Origin: Bacillota bacterium
Lineage (GTDB): Bacteria > Bacillota > UBA4882 > UBA8346
DNA length: 64,000 nt
Direction of reading: 5' to 3'
Assembly: GCA_023435565.1 (NCBI GenBank)
Contig: JAEYRN010000105.1
Location: 1 to 64,000, forward strand
Positions within the stretch are counted from its first letter, which is position 1; the number at the start of each line of letters is the position of its first letter. Below are positions 16,285 through 25,245 of this stretch, piece after piece. A program made the position numbers and the translations under genes. The notes below the pieces were generated by a model. That model was given only the letters and a program-made list of their open reading frames with translations, did not search any database and was not told the origin of the DNA.

Positions 16285-17277
16285 ATGACTCGAGTGGATT
16301 TTTTAAAACAGGTCAATGAGGAGCGCTTGCTTTCGGTTTATTTATTTTTAGGTGGCGAACAACTCTTTCATGAAGAGTTAATTGATACGATTATTGGAAA
16401 GCTACTTCCTGAGGAGGAACGTGAGTTTAATGTGACACGGTTTAACGCTGCAACGGTCACGGCGGAGGAATTCAGCGCCAATTTGGAGACGGGTTCGTTA
16501 TTTGGGAATACCCGTATTATTCAACTTAATGAATTCGAAAATGCATCCGGAGAGATAGAAACCATTTTATTAAAAAGTTTTAACCAATTACCCCAGGGAG
16601 TTTATTTGCTTGTTTCCGCATTAAAATTGGATGGCAGAAAAAAGTCCAGCCAAGAACTGCAGAAACGGATTCCGGTGGTTGATTGTAATCGATTGGGAAA
16701 TGCCGACCTGCCAGTCTGGATCAAACAGCGGGCTCAAAAAATGGGTTTGGAACTCTCCCCCGAACAAGCACGGTTAATTGGAGAACGCTCAGGAGCCGAT
16801 TTACTCCGGGCAAGAACTGAGCTAACCAAGTTAGCCGTATTTGCCGGCAAAAACAGAAAGCTTACTGATACAGATTTAGAGGTACTACTACCAGGTGGAC
16901 CGGAACCGGATATCTTCGGATTAATCGACGCAGTGGCCGGTAGAAATCCTAAATTAGGTTTGCCTCGCTTGGTAGAGTTATTAAATTCGGGTGAGAATGA
17001 ACTAAAAATATTGGCTACCTTATCGCGTCAGTTCCGAAATATCGCCGCTGCCTTAGAGGCTAAAGAGCAGGGCATGAAATCTCGAGCCTTAGCGGATTTT
17101 TTAGGGATTAATCCCTTTGTTGCTGAAAAAAGCTTCGATCAAGCACGGTTTTTTTCTCTGCCGGAGTTGCAAAAGGTAATGAACCGGCTGCTTCAGGCAG
17201 ACTACCGGATTAAGACCGGTCAGCGGGAACCCCGGTTGGAGCTGGAAATGGCGGTAGTCGAAATTACGACGCAGTAA
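16285..17277 (+). CDS. holA: DNA polymerase III delta subunit
   Basis: The 330-residue protein matches HolA in length and layout. The N-terminal AAA-like domain contains YLFLGGEQLFHEEL and a FNVTRFNA segment; the middle has the LVSALKLDGRKK segment; and the C-terminal collar domain ends in KTGQREPRLELEMAVVEI, which is typical of the family. It opens the sliding clamp as part of the clamp loader. holA follows comEC in many Bacillota; here the two are separated by the amide hydrolase gene. A modest AAGGATGG site precedes the ATG. Confidence 0.9.
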   Translation: MTRVDFLKQVNEERLLSVYLFLGGEQLFHEELIDTIIGKLLPEEEREFNVTRFNAATVTAEEFSANLETGSLFGNTRIIQLNEFENASGEIETILLKSFNQLPQGVYLLVSALKLDGRKKSSQELQKRIPVVDCNRLGNADLPVWIKQRAQKMGLELSPEQARLIGERSGADLLRARTELTKLAVFAGKNRKLTDTDLEVLLPGGPEPDIFGLIDAVAGRNPKLGLPRLVELLNSGENELKILATLSRQFRNIAAALEAKEQGMKSRALADFLGINPFVAEKSFDQARFFSLPELQKVMNRLLQADYRIKTGQREPRLELEMAVVEITTQ

Positions 17278-17375
17278 TCGTTACGCGTTATGCACTCCGC
17301 ATTACACGGTTGGATATGAATACGGTTGTTGATATTAATATGCTAATATCTAAATTATGTTTTGGAGGTAAAAAA

Positions 17376-18458
17376 ATGAGTTCTAGAATCTTATTTGCCT
17401 CGGTTAATTATGAGAAATATGATGCTTCAGTTACACTTCCCGCTAAATTTGAGCGTTTACTTGACCGGATGGCTTTGAAAGGTATAGTCAAAGGAAAATG
17501 GACCGTCATCAAAATGCATCTTGGTCGTCATATTGGATATTCCACCATTCATCCGTTGTTCGTTAAAATTTTAGTGGACAAGCTGAAGGAATACGGTGCT
17601 AAAGTTTACATCACCGACCAGGAAGTTGCCAATGCCAAAACCCGCGGTTATTCTGAAGAATTTTTGGGGGTGCCCATTGTTCCGGCTTGTGGGATTACCG
17701 GCAAATACTATATCGAGGAAAAAGTAGACTTCAAAACCTTTAAGAATCTCGATATCGGCGGTAACGTTCTAGAAGCGGAAGTTTTGATTGACCTTTCCCA
17801 CGTAAAAGGCCACGGCGCTTGTGGCTATGGCGGAGCCTGTAAGAATATCGCTATGGGTTGCGTCACCGACCGGACCAGACAACAATTGCACGGTTTGGAA
17901 GGGGGATTAATTTGGGATGAAAGTTTATGCTCCCACTGCGAATTATGCGTCAACAACTGTAATCATAACGCCAATCGATTTAATAATGAAGGTAAATACG
18001 AGGTCTTTTACCACCATTGTACCTATTGCCAACATTGTGTGAAAGTTTGCCCAAGTGGCGCCATTACAATGGATGCACATCGATATGAAGACTTTCAAGC
18101 CGGAATGGCCCTCTGTACCGATGAGGTTTTGAAACACTTTCAAAAGGAAAATGTTTTCTACATTAACTTCCTAATGAACATCACCGCGCTTTGCGACTGT
18201 TGGGGTTTCACCACTACCGCTTTGGTTCCGGACATTGGTATTATGGCTGGGCAAGATATTGTGGCGATTGAGCGAGCTTGCCTTGATGCGATTAAAGTGG
18301 AAAATCTCATTCCGGCGGGGATTCCGCAGAGACATGAGTTGGGAGATTCCGGCCATTTGTTTGAAAGGTTACATGGGAAAAATCCTTTTGTTCAGTTAGG
18401 CCAGTTGGAAAAGCGAGGGTTAGGGACCCAGGAGTATGAGGTTGAAGAAGTGAGCTAA
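17376..18458 (+). CDS. DUF362 domain protein with two 4Fe-4S clusters
   Basis: The 360-residue protein has a DUF362 domain (about 1-175 and continuing after the clusters, with DLSHVKGHGACGYGGACKNIAMG) and a ferredoxin insert. Two Cys sets are seen: CSHCELCVNNC (about 188-198) and CTYCQHCVKVCP (about 219-230). The first set lacks the usual proline after its last Cys (CN instead of CP). It is probably a cytosolic iron-sulfur protein in electron transfer; the partner is unknown. I chose the ATG at 17376 because TTTGGAGG lies 6 nt before it. Confidence 0.85.
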   Translation: MSSRILFASVNYEKYDASVTLPAKFERLLDRMALKGIVKGKWTVIKMHLGRHIGYSTIHPLFVKILVDKLKEYGAKVYITDQEVANAKTRGYSEEFLGVPIVPACGITGKYYIEEKVDFKTFKNLDIGGNVLEAEVLIDLSHVKGHGACGYGGACKNIAMGCVTDRTRQQLHGLEGGLIWDESLCSHCELCVNNCNHNANRFNNEGKYEVFYHHCTYCQHCVKVCPSGAITMDAHRYEDFQAGMALCTDEVLKHFQKENVFYINFLMNITALCDCWGFTTTALVPDIGIMAGQDIVAIERACLDAIKVENLIPAGIPQRHELGDSGHLFERLHGKNPFVQLGQLEKRGLGTQEYEVEEVS

Positions 18459-18468
18459 AAGACCTTTG

Positions 18469-18504
18469 TAGGAATCAATAACTTACGTAAGTTATTGATT
18501 CCTA
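18469..18504. repeat. 36-nt perfect palindrome after the DUF362 gene
   Basis: The two 18-nt arms are exact reverse complements with no loop, centred on TACGTA at about 18486/18487. It lies 10 nt past the stop codon. There is no T run after it, so it is not a standard terminator. Its right end (TTCCTA) is also the first unit of the tandem array that follows. Confidence 0.85.
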
Positions 18505-18666
18505 AGAGTAAGTGATCGGTTCCTACGCTTTCTTCAATGGTTCCTACCGGATAGGGAACAATTCCTACGGGTTAGCCAACGATTCCTATCGGGTGGGGAA
18601 CGGTTCCTACATGTAGGGCAACGATTCCTACGAGTTAGTCAACGACTCCTACTTATTGTTTTTCTG
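18499..18666. repeat. Eight-unit 21-bp tandem repeat array
   Basis: The heptamer TTCCTAC, or a one-base variant of it, starts at 18499, 18520, 18541, 18562, 18583, 18604, 18625 and 18646, which is exactly every 21 bp. The rest of each unit is looser, with a frequent GGG-x-A-x-CAACGA tail. No ORF with a ribosome-binding site covers it. The stretch 18459-18988 has no gene: besides the palindrome and this array I see only the promoter at 18841-18869. Confidence 0.85.
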
Positions 18667-18840
18667 AAAATTCTTTTCCTAATGATTATTCTTGAAAGAT
18701 AAAAATACAAAACGTCCTTTATGAGTACTATAACAGGAGTTCGTGGTTTTTACCATGAAGTTTTGGCGGTGGAAGGTCGCCTTTGTAGTGAGAACTAGGG
18801 AAAAATAATTGATATGAAAAAGTTTTCCGTTCTTATAAGC

Positions 18841-18869
18841 TTGGATGATGGTTTTACTTCTGGTATAAT
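18841..18869 (+). promoter_or_regulatory. Sigma-A-type promoter of the DUF1538-PII operon
   Basis: TTGGAT (18841-18846), 17 nt, then a perfect TATAAT (18864-18869) preceded by TGG, an extended -10. It lies 120 nt before the first start codon, leaving a long leader. Confidence 0.6.
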
Positions 18870-18988
18870 AATATAAATTATCGTAAATGCCAAAATAATA
18901 TATTTGTACATTACTTTGATTTTTCGGGACCACCTAAAGAACAATCTGCATTAGACAAGTCTATTACCAATAAGGAGTGTAATTATTT

Positions 18989-20464
18989 TTGACTGTATTA
19001 GTTGCTAAATTCAAAGAGGTTTTATATGCGGTTCTTCCCATTACAATTATTGTATTGATACTTAACTTTACCTTAACTCCTTTTGAGGTTCCCCTACTGT
19101 TAAGATTTTTAATTGGTTCATTGCTAGTTGTTATAGGATTATCGATATTTTTATTCGGTGTAGACTTGGGGATTAGTCCAATTGGGAACCTCATTGGAGA
19201 GACTATTGCAAAAACGAATAAAATTTGGATAGTAGGAGTTGCCGGATTAATCCTTGGTTTCATTATTTCAATTGCCGAACCGGATTTGCATATTCTTGCC
19301 GGACAAGTAGATATCGTTACATCGGGTCTGATAACCAAAGCTGTTATTGTCTTAATTGTCTCAATTGGAATTGCGGTAATGCTGTCTGTAGGTTTAATAA
19401 GGATTGTCTTCAATACCCCTCTTTATATAATTTTGACTATTCTTTATTCAGTTATTTTGGTTCTCGCTTTTTTTACATCATCGGAGTTTTTGGCAATATC
19501 GTTTGACGCTTCAGGAGCAACCACCGGAGCGATGACAGTTCCATTCATTTTAGCTCTCGCTTTGGGTGTTTCAGTTTTGAAAAAAGATAGCAAGGCATCC
19601 GAAAAAGACAGTTTTGGTCTGGTCGCAATCGCTTCTTGTGGCCCTATTATATCAGTTATGCTCATGAGTATCTTTTCTAAAACGGATAAAATTAGCGCCG
19701 GCCTTCAATACGATATGACTAATTCGATGTCGGTTATTGCGCCTTTTCTAAAAAAAATACCAATGATTACTAGTGAGGCTTTTTTTGCGTTGCTCCCGTT
19801 ATTTGCTATTTTTCTGGTGTTTCAAAAAATATCGTTTAATTTGTCTAAAAAAGCCTTTCGAAAAGTTTTAATCGGACTTATGTTTACATTTATCGGATTA
19901 ATATTATTTTTAATCGGTGTCAATGCCGGTTTTATGGATGTTGGCGCCATTGCGGGATATAATATTGCATCTCAGGGAAATAAGTATTATATAATAATTA
20001 TCGGATTTATCTTAGGTTTTGTTACAATATTAGCTGAACCGGCAGTATACGTCTTAACGCATCAAATAGAAGAAGTAACAAGCGGATATGTGAAAAGGAG
20101 TGTCGTGATACTTGCTCTTTCGATTGGAGTTGGTATTGCGGTAGCATTATCCATGTTCAGAATACTAATCCCCGAAATCCAGTTATGGCATTATCTTTTA
20201 CCGGGATATTTGATCACTATCATTATGACCCATTTTGCTCCCAAGCTATTTGTGGGAATCGCCTTTGACTCCGGGGGAGTGGCTTCGGGTCCGATGACTG
20301 CGACTTTCATATTGGCTTTCGCTCACGGAGTGGCTGATGCTATCGAAGGAGCAAACATACTAGTTGATGGATTTGGAATGATTGCAATGGTGGCATTAAC
20401 GCCAATTATCGCTTTACAAGTTTTGGGTTTATTATATAAAGTGAAGTCTAAAAAGGAGGTTTAG
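18989..20464 (+). CDS. DUF1538 family membrane protein (two-repeat transporter-like)
   Basis: The 491-residue protein is very hydrophobic, with about 12-14 membrane segments in two homologous halves (about 1-230 and 265-491). Each half has an AEPDLHIL/AEPAVYVL segment followed by TSG, and an FDASGATTGAMTVPF/FDSGGVASGPMTATF segment, which mark DUF1538. The inner symmetry suggests a transporter or channel; the substrate is not known. It starts at a TTG with AAGGAG 11 nt upstream. The next gene, 5 nt downstream, encodes a PII-like protein, so transport is probably controlled by a small-molecule-sensing PII protein. Confidence 0.85.
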   Translation: MTVLVAKFKEVLYAVLPITIIVLILNFTLTPFEVPLLLRFLIGSLLVVIGLSIFLFGVDLGISPIGNLIGETIAKTNKIWIVGVAGLILGFIISIAEPDLHILAGQVDIVTSGLITKAVIVLIVSIGIAVMLSVGLIRIVFNTPLYIILTILYSVILVLAFFTSSEFLAISFDASGATTGAMTVPFILALALGVSVLKKDSKASEKDSFGLVAIASCGPIISVMLMSIFSKTDKISAGLQYDMTNSMSVIAPFLKKIPMITSEAFFALLPLFAIFLVFQKISFNLSKKAFRKVLIGLMFTFIGLILFLIGVNAGFMDVGAIAGYNIASQGNKYYIIIIGFILGFVTILAEPAVYVLTHQIEEVTSGYVKRSVVILALSIGVGIAVALSMFRILIPEIQLWHYLLPGYLITIIMTHFAPKLFVGIAFDSGGVASGPMTATFILAFAHGVADAIEGANILVDGFGMIAMVALTPIIALQVLGLLYKVKSKKEV

Positions 20465-20469
20465 CAAAC

Positions 20470-21135
20470 ATGAATAACAACCTTCAAATAAATAGATATG
20501 AGCTGATTTACGTAATTGTAAATTTTGGGCTGGGAAGCAAAGTATTAAAAATAGCAAAGCGGAACGGCATCTGCGGAGGCACGATTTTTCTAGGCGAGGG
20601 AACCGTTGATAATCGAATTTTGGAGTTGTTGGCTTTATCAATTCTTAGAAAAGAAATTGTGCTAATGGTTTCTGAGAAAACTATGGCCGCTAAAACTATG
20701 GAACAGCTTGATATAGAATTAAATTTTAAGAAACCAAATCACGGTATAGCTTTTAGTATTCCAATCACCAATATATATGGGATTAGGAGTTGTAAATGTG
20801 ATGATACGAAAGAAAGCAGAGGTGTCAAAGATAAAATGTATAATGCCATTTTTACAATTGTTGATAAAGGTAAGGGTGAATCCGTGATCGATGCCGCGAA
20901 AAAAGCAGGGGCCAGAGGAGGAACAATTATCAATGCCAGAGGTTCGGGTATTCATGAAACTGCTAAGTTGTTTTCGATGGAGATTGAACCGGAAAAAGAA
21001 ATGGTCTTAATTTTATCTGAAAATAACATTACCGGGGCGATAACCACTTCTATTAGGGAACATCTTAAAATCGACGAACCGGGCCAGGGGATTGTTTTTG
21101 TTCAGGATGTTAATCAAACATATGGATTGCGTTAA
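20470..21135 (+). CDS. Tandem two-domain PII-like (GlnB-like) regulator
   Basis: The 221-residue protein consists of two GlnB-like domains (about 8-100 and 115-221). Each opens with an ELIYVIVNFGLGSKV/YNAIFTIVDKGKGESV strand followed by GICGGTIF/GARGGTIINARG, the PII core. The usual T-loop tyrosine region is not obvious. Normal PII proteins are single-domain trimers of about 112 residues, so this fusion would need a different assembly. An AAGGAGG site lies 7 nt before the ATG and the upstream gene ends 5 nt away. It very likely regulates the DUF1538 protein. Confidence 0.8.
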   Translation: MNNNLQINRYELIYVIVNFGLGSKVLKIAKRNGICGGTIFLGEGTVDNRILELLALSILRKEIVLMVSEKTMAAKTMEQLDIELNFKKPNHGIAFSIPITNIYGIRSCKCDDTKESRGVKDKMYNAIFTIVDKGKGESVIDAAKKAGARGGTIINARGSGIHETAKLFSMEIEPEKEMVLILSENNITGAITTSIREHLKIDEPGQGIVFVQDVNQTYGLR

Positions 21136-21301
21136 TTATTGAAAAATAATCGAGTCTATAGTCCGTTCCCCTTAAATCATTCTCCGGATTTAAAAAAATC
21201 AGGGAACTTGATAACTGGGAACAGCGAACAAAACTCCCTACTTGAATACCTTGATGCTTTAGTTTATAATCCAAAGGAGATCAACGAAGGGAGGGGATCG
21301 T

Positions 21302-21691
21302 TTGGAAAAAAACTATCGGCAAATCGTGGTTATCCTTTGCGGGTTGTTACTAATAGTCAGTTACCTGGCTATCAACGAATATTCATTTAACAAACCCGGT
21401 TTAAACGATCCCTTTCATTCCATTGGGGTGCAAAGTACGGCAGATCTATATCTGACTACCGGTAATTCAAGAAAAAATAATCCGTTAAAAACAACGGTTG
21501 GATCGGTTTTCAAGCAAAAAAATGACAGTTGTCTTGAAGTCCGGGATAATAATCCAGCCCTAAAAAATTCTTTAAGACAGGTTGTTTCCAGTAGGGTAAT
21601 CGATTTATTCTTTAGTTTTTATCAGATTTCCCGTACTTGTGTGGATGGCGCTTCTCTTGACAGATATTTTGGAACACCTATAATAATTTAA
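21302..21691 (+). CDS. Small membrane-anchored protein of unknown function
   Basis: The 129-residue product starts at TTG with GGGAGGGG upstream. One N-terminal membrane segment (about 8-24) is followed by a polar tail with three cysteines and no known motif. It lies 22 nt before another small membrane protein. An overlapping ORF from 21139 has no ribosome-binding site and is not called. Confidence 0.5.
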   Translation: MEKNYRQIVVILCGLLLIVSYLAINEYSFNKPGLNDPFHSIGVQSTADLYLTTGNSRKNNPLKTTVGSVFKQKNDSCLEVRDNNPALKNSLRQVVSSRVIDLFFSFYQISRTCVDGASLDRYFGTPIII

Positions 21692-21712
21692 CTTCTGTCA
21701 GGAGGTAATTAA

Positions 21713-21916
21713 ATGAGTTTTGAAGTATACACCGTACTGGTAGTGTTAATAATTTTTGGTATTTTTTATTATTATGCCGGTAAAGCCGAAAAAGTTGTTG
21801 ACGCAAAAGCAAGGGCGGCTCGTGCGGCAGAAAATAGTATTGGTAAATCTAAAGAAGTTTCAAATAAGAAAGCGATTTCACAGAATCAAAAGAAGAAAAA
21901 AAGAGTAACGGTATAA
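21713..21916 (+). CDS. Small single-span membrane protein with basic tail
   Basis: The 67-residue product has one membrane helix (about 5-23, rich in Val, Ile, Phe and Tyr), then an Ala/Lys-rich helix and a strongly basic end (QKKKKRVTV). CAGGAGG lies 7 nt before the ATG. No family is recognised. A strong terminator follows, closing this unit before the flagellar genes. Confidence 0.6.
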   Translation: MSFEVYTVLVVLIIFGIFYYYAGKAEKVVDAKARAARAAENSIGKSKEVSNKKAISQNQKKKKRVTV

Positions 21917-21920
21917 AGTA

Positions 21921-21958
21921 AAAAGAGCTGTTGAGAAAGGTATTCAACAGCTCTTTTA
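21921..21958 (+). terminator. Rho-independent terminator before the flagellar gene string
   Basis: A perfect 14-bp stem (21921-21934 with 21944-21957) built on AAAAGAGCTGTTGA ends in TTTT. The rest of 21917-22256 holds only a possible sigma-28 promoter. Confidence 0.85.
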
Positions 21959-22086
21959 ATATATGTTTCTTTCAGTAATATCGATTGACGATATGTAGAA
22001 TGTTATTACCGGTTGTTCAACGTCAGATTTTCAACAGCGATATTGTGGTTAGGAAGATGTAATTCTGTGGACGGTCGCTTTTTACA

Positions 22087-22112
22087 GAAATTTTGCAAAA
22101 AATTTCCGATAT
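22087..22112 (+). promoter_or_regulatory. Possible sigma-28 promoter upstream of flgB
   Basis: GAAATTTT (22087-22094) and TCCGATAT (22105-22112) resemble the sigma-28 elements TAAAGTTT and GCCGATAA/T, with a 10-nt gap between them against the usual 11. It lies 144 nt before flgB. Confidence 0.4.
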
Positions 22113-22256
22113 GGCAGGATTTGCCCGGATGATAGCGAAATAAATATTGATATAACAAGCTTTCAAAAAAAACTAAACTTTAGACGCGCTTCATCCGATT
22201 ACAGAAATAGATGTTTTAATTAAGTTTTCCAATTATTATCGGATGAGGTGTTTGTA

Positions 22257-22661
22257 ATGTGGGAAAGACTTACTGAAAATCGAACGTCAAAACTCTTGGA
22301 ACGAGCTATGGACGCTTCGATGGTCCGCAAGCAATTGATTAATCAGAATATCGCCAATGTGAACACTCCGTTTTATAAAAGGCTGGATATTGATTTTGCC
22401 GATGCCTTGAATGAGCGGATCAACAAAGACGAACTGGAAATGGTCAGAACCCATCCGATGCATATTGCCAATTCAATACCGGGACTGGGACCGATTAAAA
22501 TTACTAGGGAGACCAAGACCTTGAGCCGTTACGACACCAACAACATCGATGTCGAGTTTGAAATGGCTCAGGACGCTCAGAATACCCTTTTCTTCCAATC
22601 GGTCACCCAAACCTGGAAAAACAGAATGAACAGATTAAAATCGGCAATCGAAGGGAGATGA
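22257..22661 (+). CDS. flgB: Flagellar proximal rod protein FlgB
   Basis: The 134-residue product matches FlgB: an N-terminal helix with QNIANVNTPFYKR (the rod-family signature) and a C-terminal FFQSVTQTWKNRMNRLKSAIEGR helix. It forms part of the rod across the cell wall. The ATG at 22257 has GAGGTG 6 nt upstream; a GTG three codons earlier is less likely. It opens the long flagellar gene string and is 5 nt from flgC. Confidence 0.95.
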   Translation: MWERLTENRTSKLLERAMDASMVRKQLINQNIANVNTPFYKRLDIDFADALNERINKDELEMVRTHPMHIANSIPGLGPIKITRETKTLSRYDTNNIDVEFEMAQDAQNTLFFQSVTQTWKNRMNRLKSAIEGR

Positions 22662-22666
22662 CCTAA

Positions 22667-23098
22667 ATGGATTTGTTTAGAAATTTTGATATTAGCGCCA
22701 GTGCTTTAACAGCCGAACGATTGAGAATGGATCTGATATCCAACAATATAGCCAATGCCAATACTACCAGGACTAAAGAAGGTGGGCCATATACCCGAAA
22801 AGTCCCGGTTTTTATGGAAGTAATCGATGAAGTAATGAATGCCGATGGGAAAATGGTCTCACGACCGGCTGGGGTCAAAGTGGTCAGGATTAAACCGGAT
22901 GAAAATCCGCCAAAGTTGGTTTATGATCCGTCCCACCCCGACGCTAATGTAGACGGGTACGTTCTTTATCCGGATATTAATCCGGTTGTGGAGATGGTCA
23001 ACTTAATTTCAGCCAGTCGGTCCTATGAAGCGAATGTAACCGCCTTTAACTCGGCTAAAGATATGTATCGGGCGGCTTTAGATATAGGTAGGGTATAA
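22667..23098 (+). CDS. flgC: Flagellar proximal rod protein FlgC
   Basis: The 143-residue product has the rod signature DLISNNIANANTTRT near the N-terminus and the C-terminal VEMVNLISASRSYEANVTAF motif that is standard for FlgC. It builds the proximal rod with FlgB and FliE. Length is normal. It follows flgB by 5 nt and precedes fliE by 19 nt. Confidence 0.95.
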   Translation: MDLFRNFDISASALTAERLRMDLISNNIANANTTRTKEGGPYTRKVPVFMEVIDEVMNADGKMVSRPAGVKVVRIKPDENPPKLVYDPSHPDANVDGYVLYPDINPVVEMVNLISASRSYEANVTAFNSAKDMYRAALDIGRV

Positions 23099-23117
23099 GA
23101 AAGGGAGGTCATGAAAG

Positions 23118-23420
23118 GTGAATACGATGCCAATTGGTCCGGTTTCATTTATTAAACTGGAGAAGGAATCCAAGCCATTCGTTGAGAATCCGGCTACCGG
23201 AGTTTCCTTCGAGCAGATGTTGGGACAAGCATTAGATAAAGTTAACGCCCTTCAGATACAATCGTCGGACCTTAGTACGGCAATGGCCTCCGGTAACCTG
23301 GAGTATATCCATCAAGCAATGGTGATGTCTGAAAAAGCAGGGTTGGCCTTTGATTTCACCATGCAACTCCGGAATAAAGTGCTGGAAGCATACCAGGAGA
23401 TTATGCGGACCCAGTTATAA
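23118..23420 (+). CDS. fliE: MS ring-rod junction protein FliE
   Basis: The 100-residue product matches FliE, with SFEQMLGQALDKVNALQIQSSDL in its middle and KAGLAFDFTMQLRNKVLEAYQEIMRTQL at the end, including the conserved family C-terminus. It links the MS ring to the rod. The start is GTG (GGGAGG 9 nt upstream) or the ATG three codons later. A 149-nt gap separates it from fliF. Confidence 0.93.
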   Translation: MNTMPIGPVSFIKLEKESKPFVENPATGVSFEQMLGQALDKVNALQIQSSDLSTAMASGNLEYIHQAMVMSEKAGLAFDFTMQLRNKVLEAYQEIMRTQL

Positions 23421-23569
23421 CCCGCCTTCTAATGCCGGGATGCAATCAAAATTAAGTTTAGTTTGATTTTTATAATTATGAATATGTTCATCATGAGTAA
23501 TTATATGGTTATCCAAGTTTTTTTCGATAAAACTTTGATTGCGCTAGGTATGAGCTCTAGGAGGTTAAT

Positions 23570-25138
23570 GTGAACGAGATTTTAACCCAGATTAAGAATC
23601 TCTGGAACAACATGGATACCACCCGGCGAATGATCGTTGTGGTGGTTCTGCTGTTGGTATTAGGGGCAATTTTTTTCGGAGTTAGATGGGCTAGATCACC
23701 CCGTTATGAGTTGTTATACTCTCGCCTTACCGAGCAGGACCGGAGTGAAATCGTTTCTAAGCTGGATGAGTTGCGGATCCCTTATCGGACTTCGGCTGGC
23801 GGTGGAATTGAAGTTCCAAACGCCGTTTCGGTCCGTGCTAATTTGTTAAAAGAAGGCATTCCCCGAGGTGGTGTGGTCGGTTGGGAGATTTTTGACCAGA
23901 GTTCATTCAGCGCTACCGACTTTACCAATCAAATCAATCGGCAACGAGCGATTGCTGGTGAATTGACCCGGACCTTGCAACGTCTGGATGGGATCTTTGA
24001 TGCTAAGATTTTGTTAAATCTACCTGATTCAACCGAGTATATCTTCGCTGATGATAAACCGGAAGGGACAGTCTCGGTCCAATTGCAGCTAAGGGGACCG
24101 GGAGTGCTTACTCAGGCCCAAGTGGAATCAATCGCCAATTTGGTTGCGGCCAGTACCGGAGTCAAAAAAGAAAACGTCACTATTATCGATAACTATGCCA
24201 ACGATTTGACCGCCATGCTTCGTCCGGGACGTGATGGAAAAAGAGGGCTCCCTGGCCCGGACTCAATCGCCGATACGTTTAGCGCGAAATATGATTACGA
24301 AACTCAAGTAGAGCGACGAGTCGAGAGTATGCTTTCCAAAGTGTTCGGGTTTAACCGGGCCGTGGTTAGAGTAAATGCCGACCTGGATCTGGATTATCAG
24401 GAACAAAAAAGTGAAACATTTGCCGATAAAGGGGTTCCCCGCAGCGAACAAGAAAAATATGAAACTTATGAAGGAACGGGAAGCTCTAGTGTTGGCGTAC
24501 CCGGGACTGACACTAATATAACTCAATATAAAGCTACTGATTCCGGAGTAACTCAGTATAAGGCTGAAAAATCGGAACGGACTACCAACTATGAAATTAG
24601 TAAAGTTGAAGAGTTTCGAGTCGGTGCTCCCGGAAAGGTAAAACGGTTAACGGTCGGTGTTTGGGTTGATGGTAATTTGCCGGCCCTTACCAAAGATAAA
24701 GTTTATAACACCGTTGCCGCCGCGGTAGGGATTTTGGAAGAACGTGGCGATCGGTTGACTGTTGAAACAATTGAATTCTCCAAACCGGCTAAAGAAAAAC
24801 CGGTTGAAATTCCCTGGACTGCTATTATTACCGCTTTCGTAGGTATGGTTTTACTATTAACAATCACTATTATTGCCCGCCGCAGTTCACCTGCTGTTAA
24901 GGCAAAAAAAGCAGAGGAAATGTTAGGCGAAGAACTTTCCGCCGAAGGGTTAATCGTGGGCTCGAAGATCGACACTTTGGTAGAAGACAAATTAACTACC
25001 GAAGAAGCGGCTGCTATTGAAATAACACCGGAAGAAAGGGCCAGAAATGAACGTCTAATGGCGATTGAAAAATTTGCCCGTGAGAAACCTGCGGAAGTTG
25101 CAGTATTACTTAAAGCTTGGCTCTCTGAGGAAGTTTAA
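23570..25138 (+). CDS. fliF: Flagellar MS-ring protein FliF
   Basis: The 522-residue protein has membrane helices at about 22-42 and 425-447. Between them are the YscJ-like ring domain (LYSRLTEQDRSEIVSKLDE, then GVVGWEIFDQSSF) and a periplasmic ring-building region with VNADLDLDYQEQ. The cytoplasmic tail ends with LKAWLSEE, the FliG-binding end. It is the base of the flagellum in the membrane. It starts at GTG with AGGAGG upstream. Length is typical for Bacillota. Confidence 0.95.
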   Translation: MNEILTQIKNLWNNMDTTRRMIVVVVLLLVLGAIFFGVRWARSPRYELLYSRLTEQDRSEIVSKLDELRIPYRTSAGGGIEVPNAVSVRANLLKEGIPRGGVVGWEIFDQSSFSATDFTNQINRQRAIAGELTRTLQRLDGIFDAKILLNLPDSTEYIFADDKPEGTVSVQLQLRGPGVLTQAQVESIANLVAASTGVKKENVTIIDNYANDLTAMLRPGRDGKRGLPGPDSIADTFSAKYDYETQVERRVESMLSKVFGFNRAVVRVNADLDLDYQEQKSETFADKGVPRSEQEKYETYEGTGSSSVGVPGTDTNITQYKATDSGVTQYKAEKSERTTNYEISKVEEFRVGAPGKVKRLTVGVWVDGNLPALTKDKVYNTVAAAVGILEERGDRLTVETIEFSKPAKEKPVEIPWTAIITAFVGMVLLLTITIIARRSSPAVKAKKAEEMLGEELSAEGLIVGSKIDTLVEDKLTTEEAAAIEITPEERARNERLMAIEKFAREKPAEVAVLLKAWLSEEV

Positions 25139-25245
25139 AATATGCTTAGGTAGTTAGCCATTTAGACGGATGACAATAAAAAGGTGCTCTTGGTCTCTAT
25201 ATTTATGGTTTAATAACTACCTTAAAAAAACTGGAGTGAACTCCC

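Noticed and set aside
18499..18666. CRISPR array
   Set aside because: The repeat unit is 21 bp without spacers of constant length between longer repeats, and there are no cas genes; it is a plain tandem array.
18679..18933. 84-codon minus-strand ORF in the gap after the repeat array
   Set aside because: It starts at GTG without a ribosome-binding site, its sequence is unlike any protein pattern, and it overlaps a good plus-strand promoter.
21139..21390. 83-codon plus-strand ORF after the PII gene
   Set aside because: It has a TTG start without a ribosome-binding site and overlaps the better-supported gene at 21302 in another frame.
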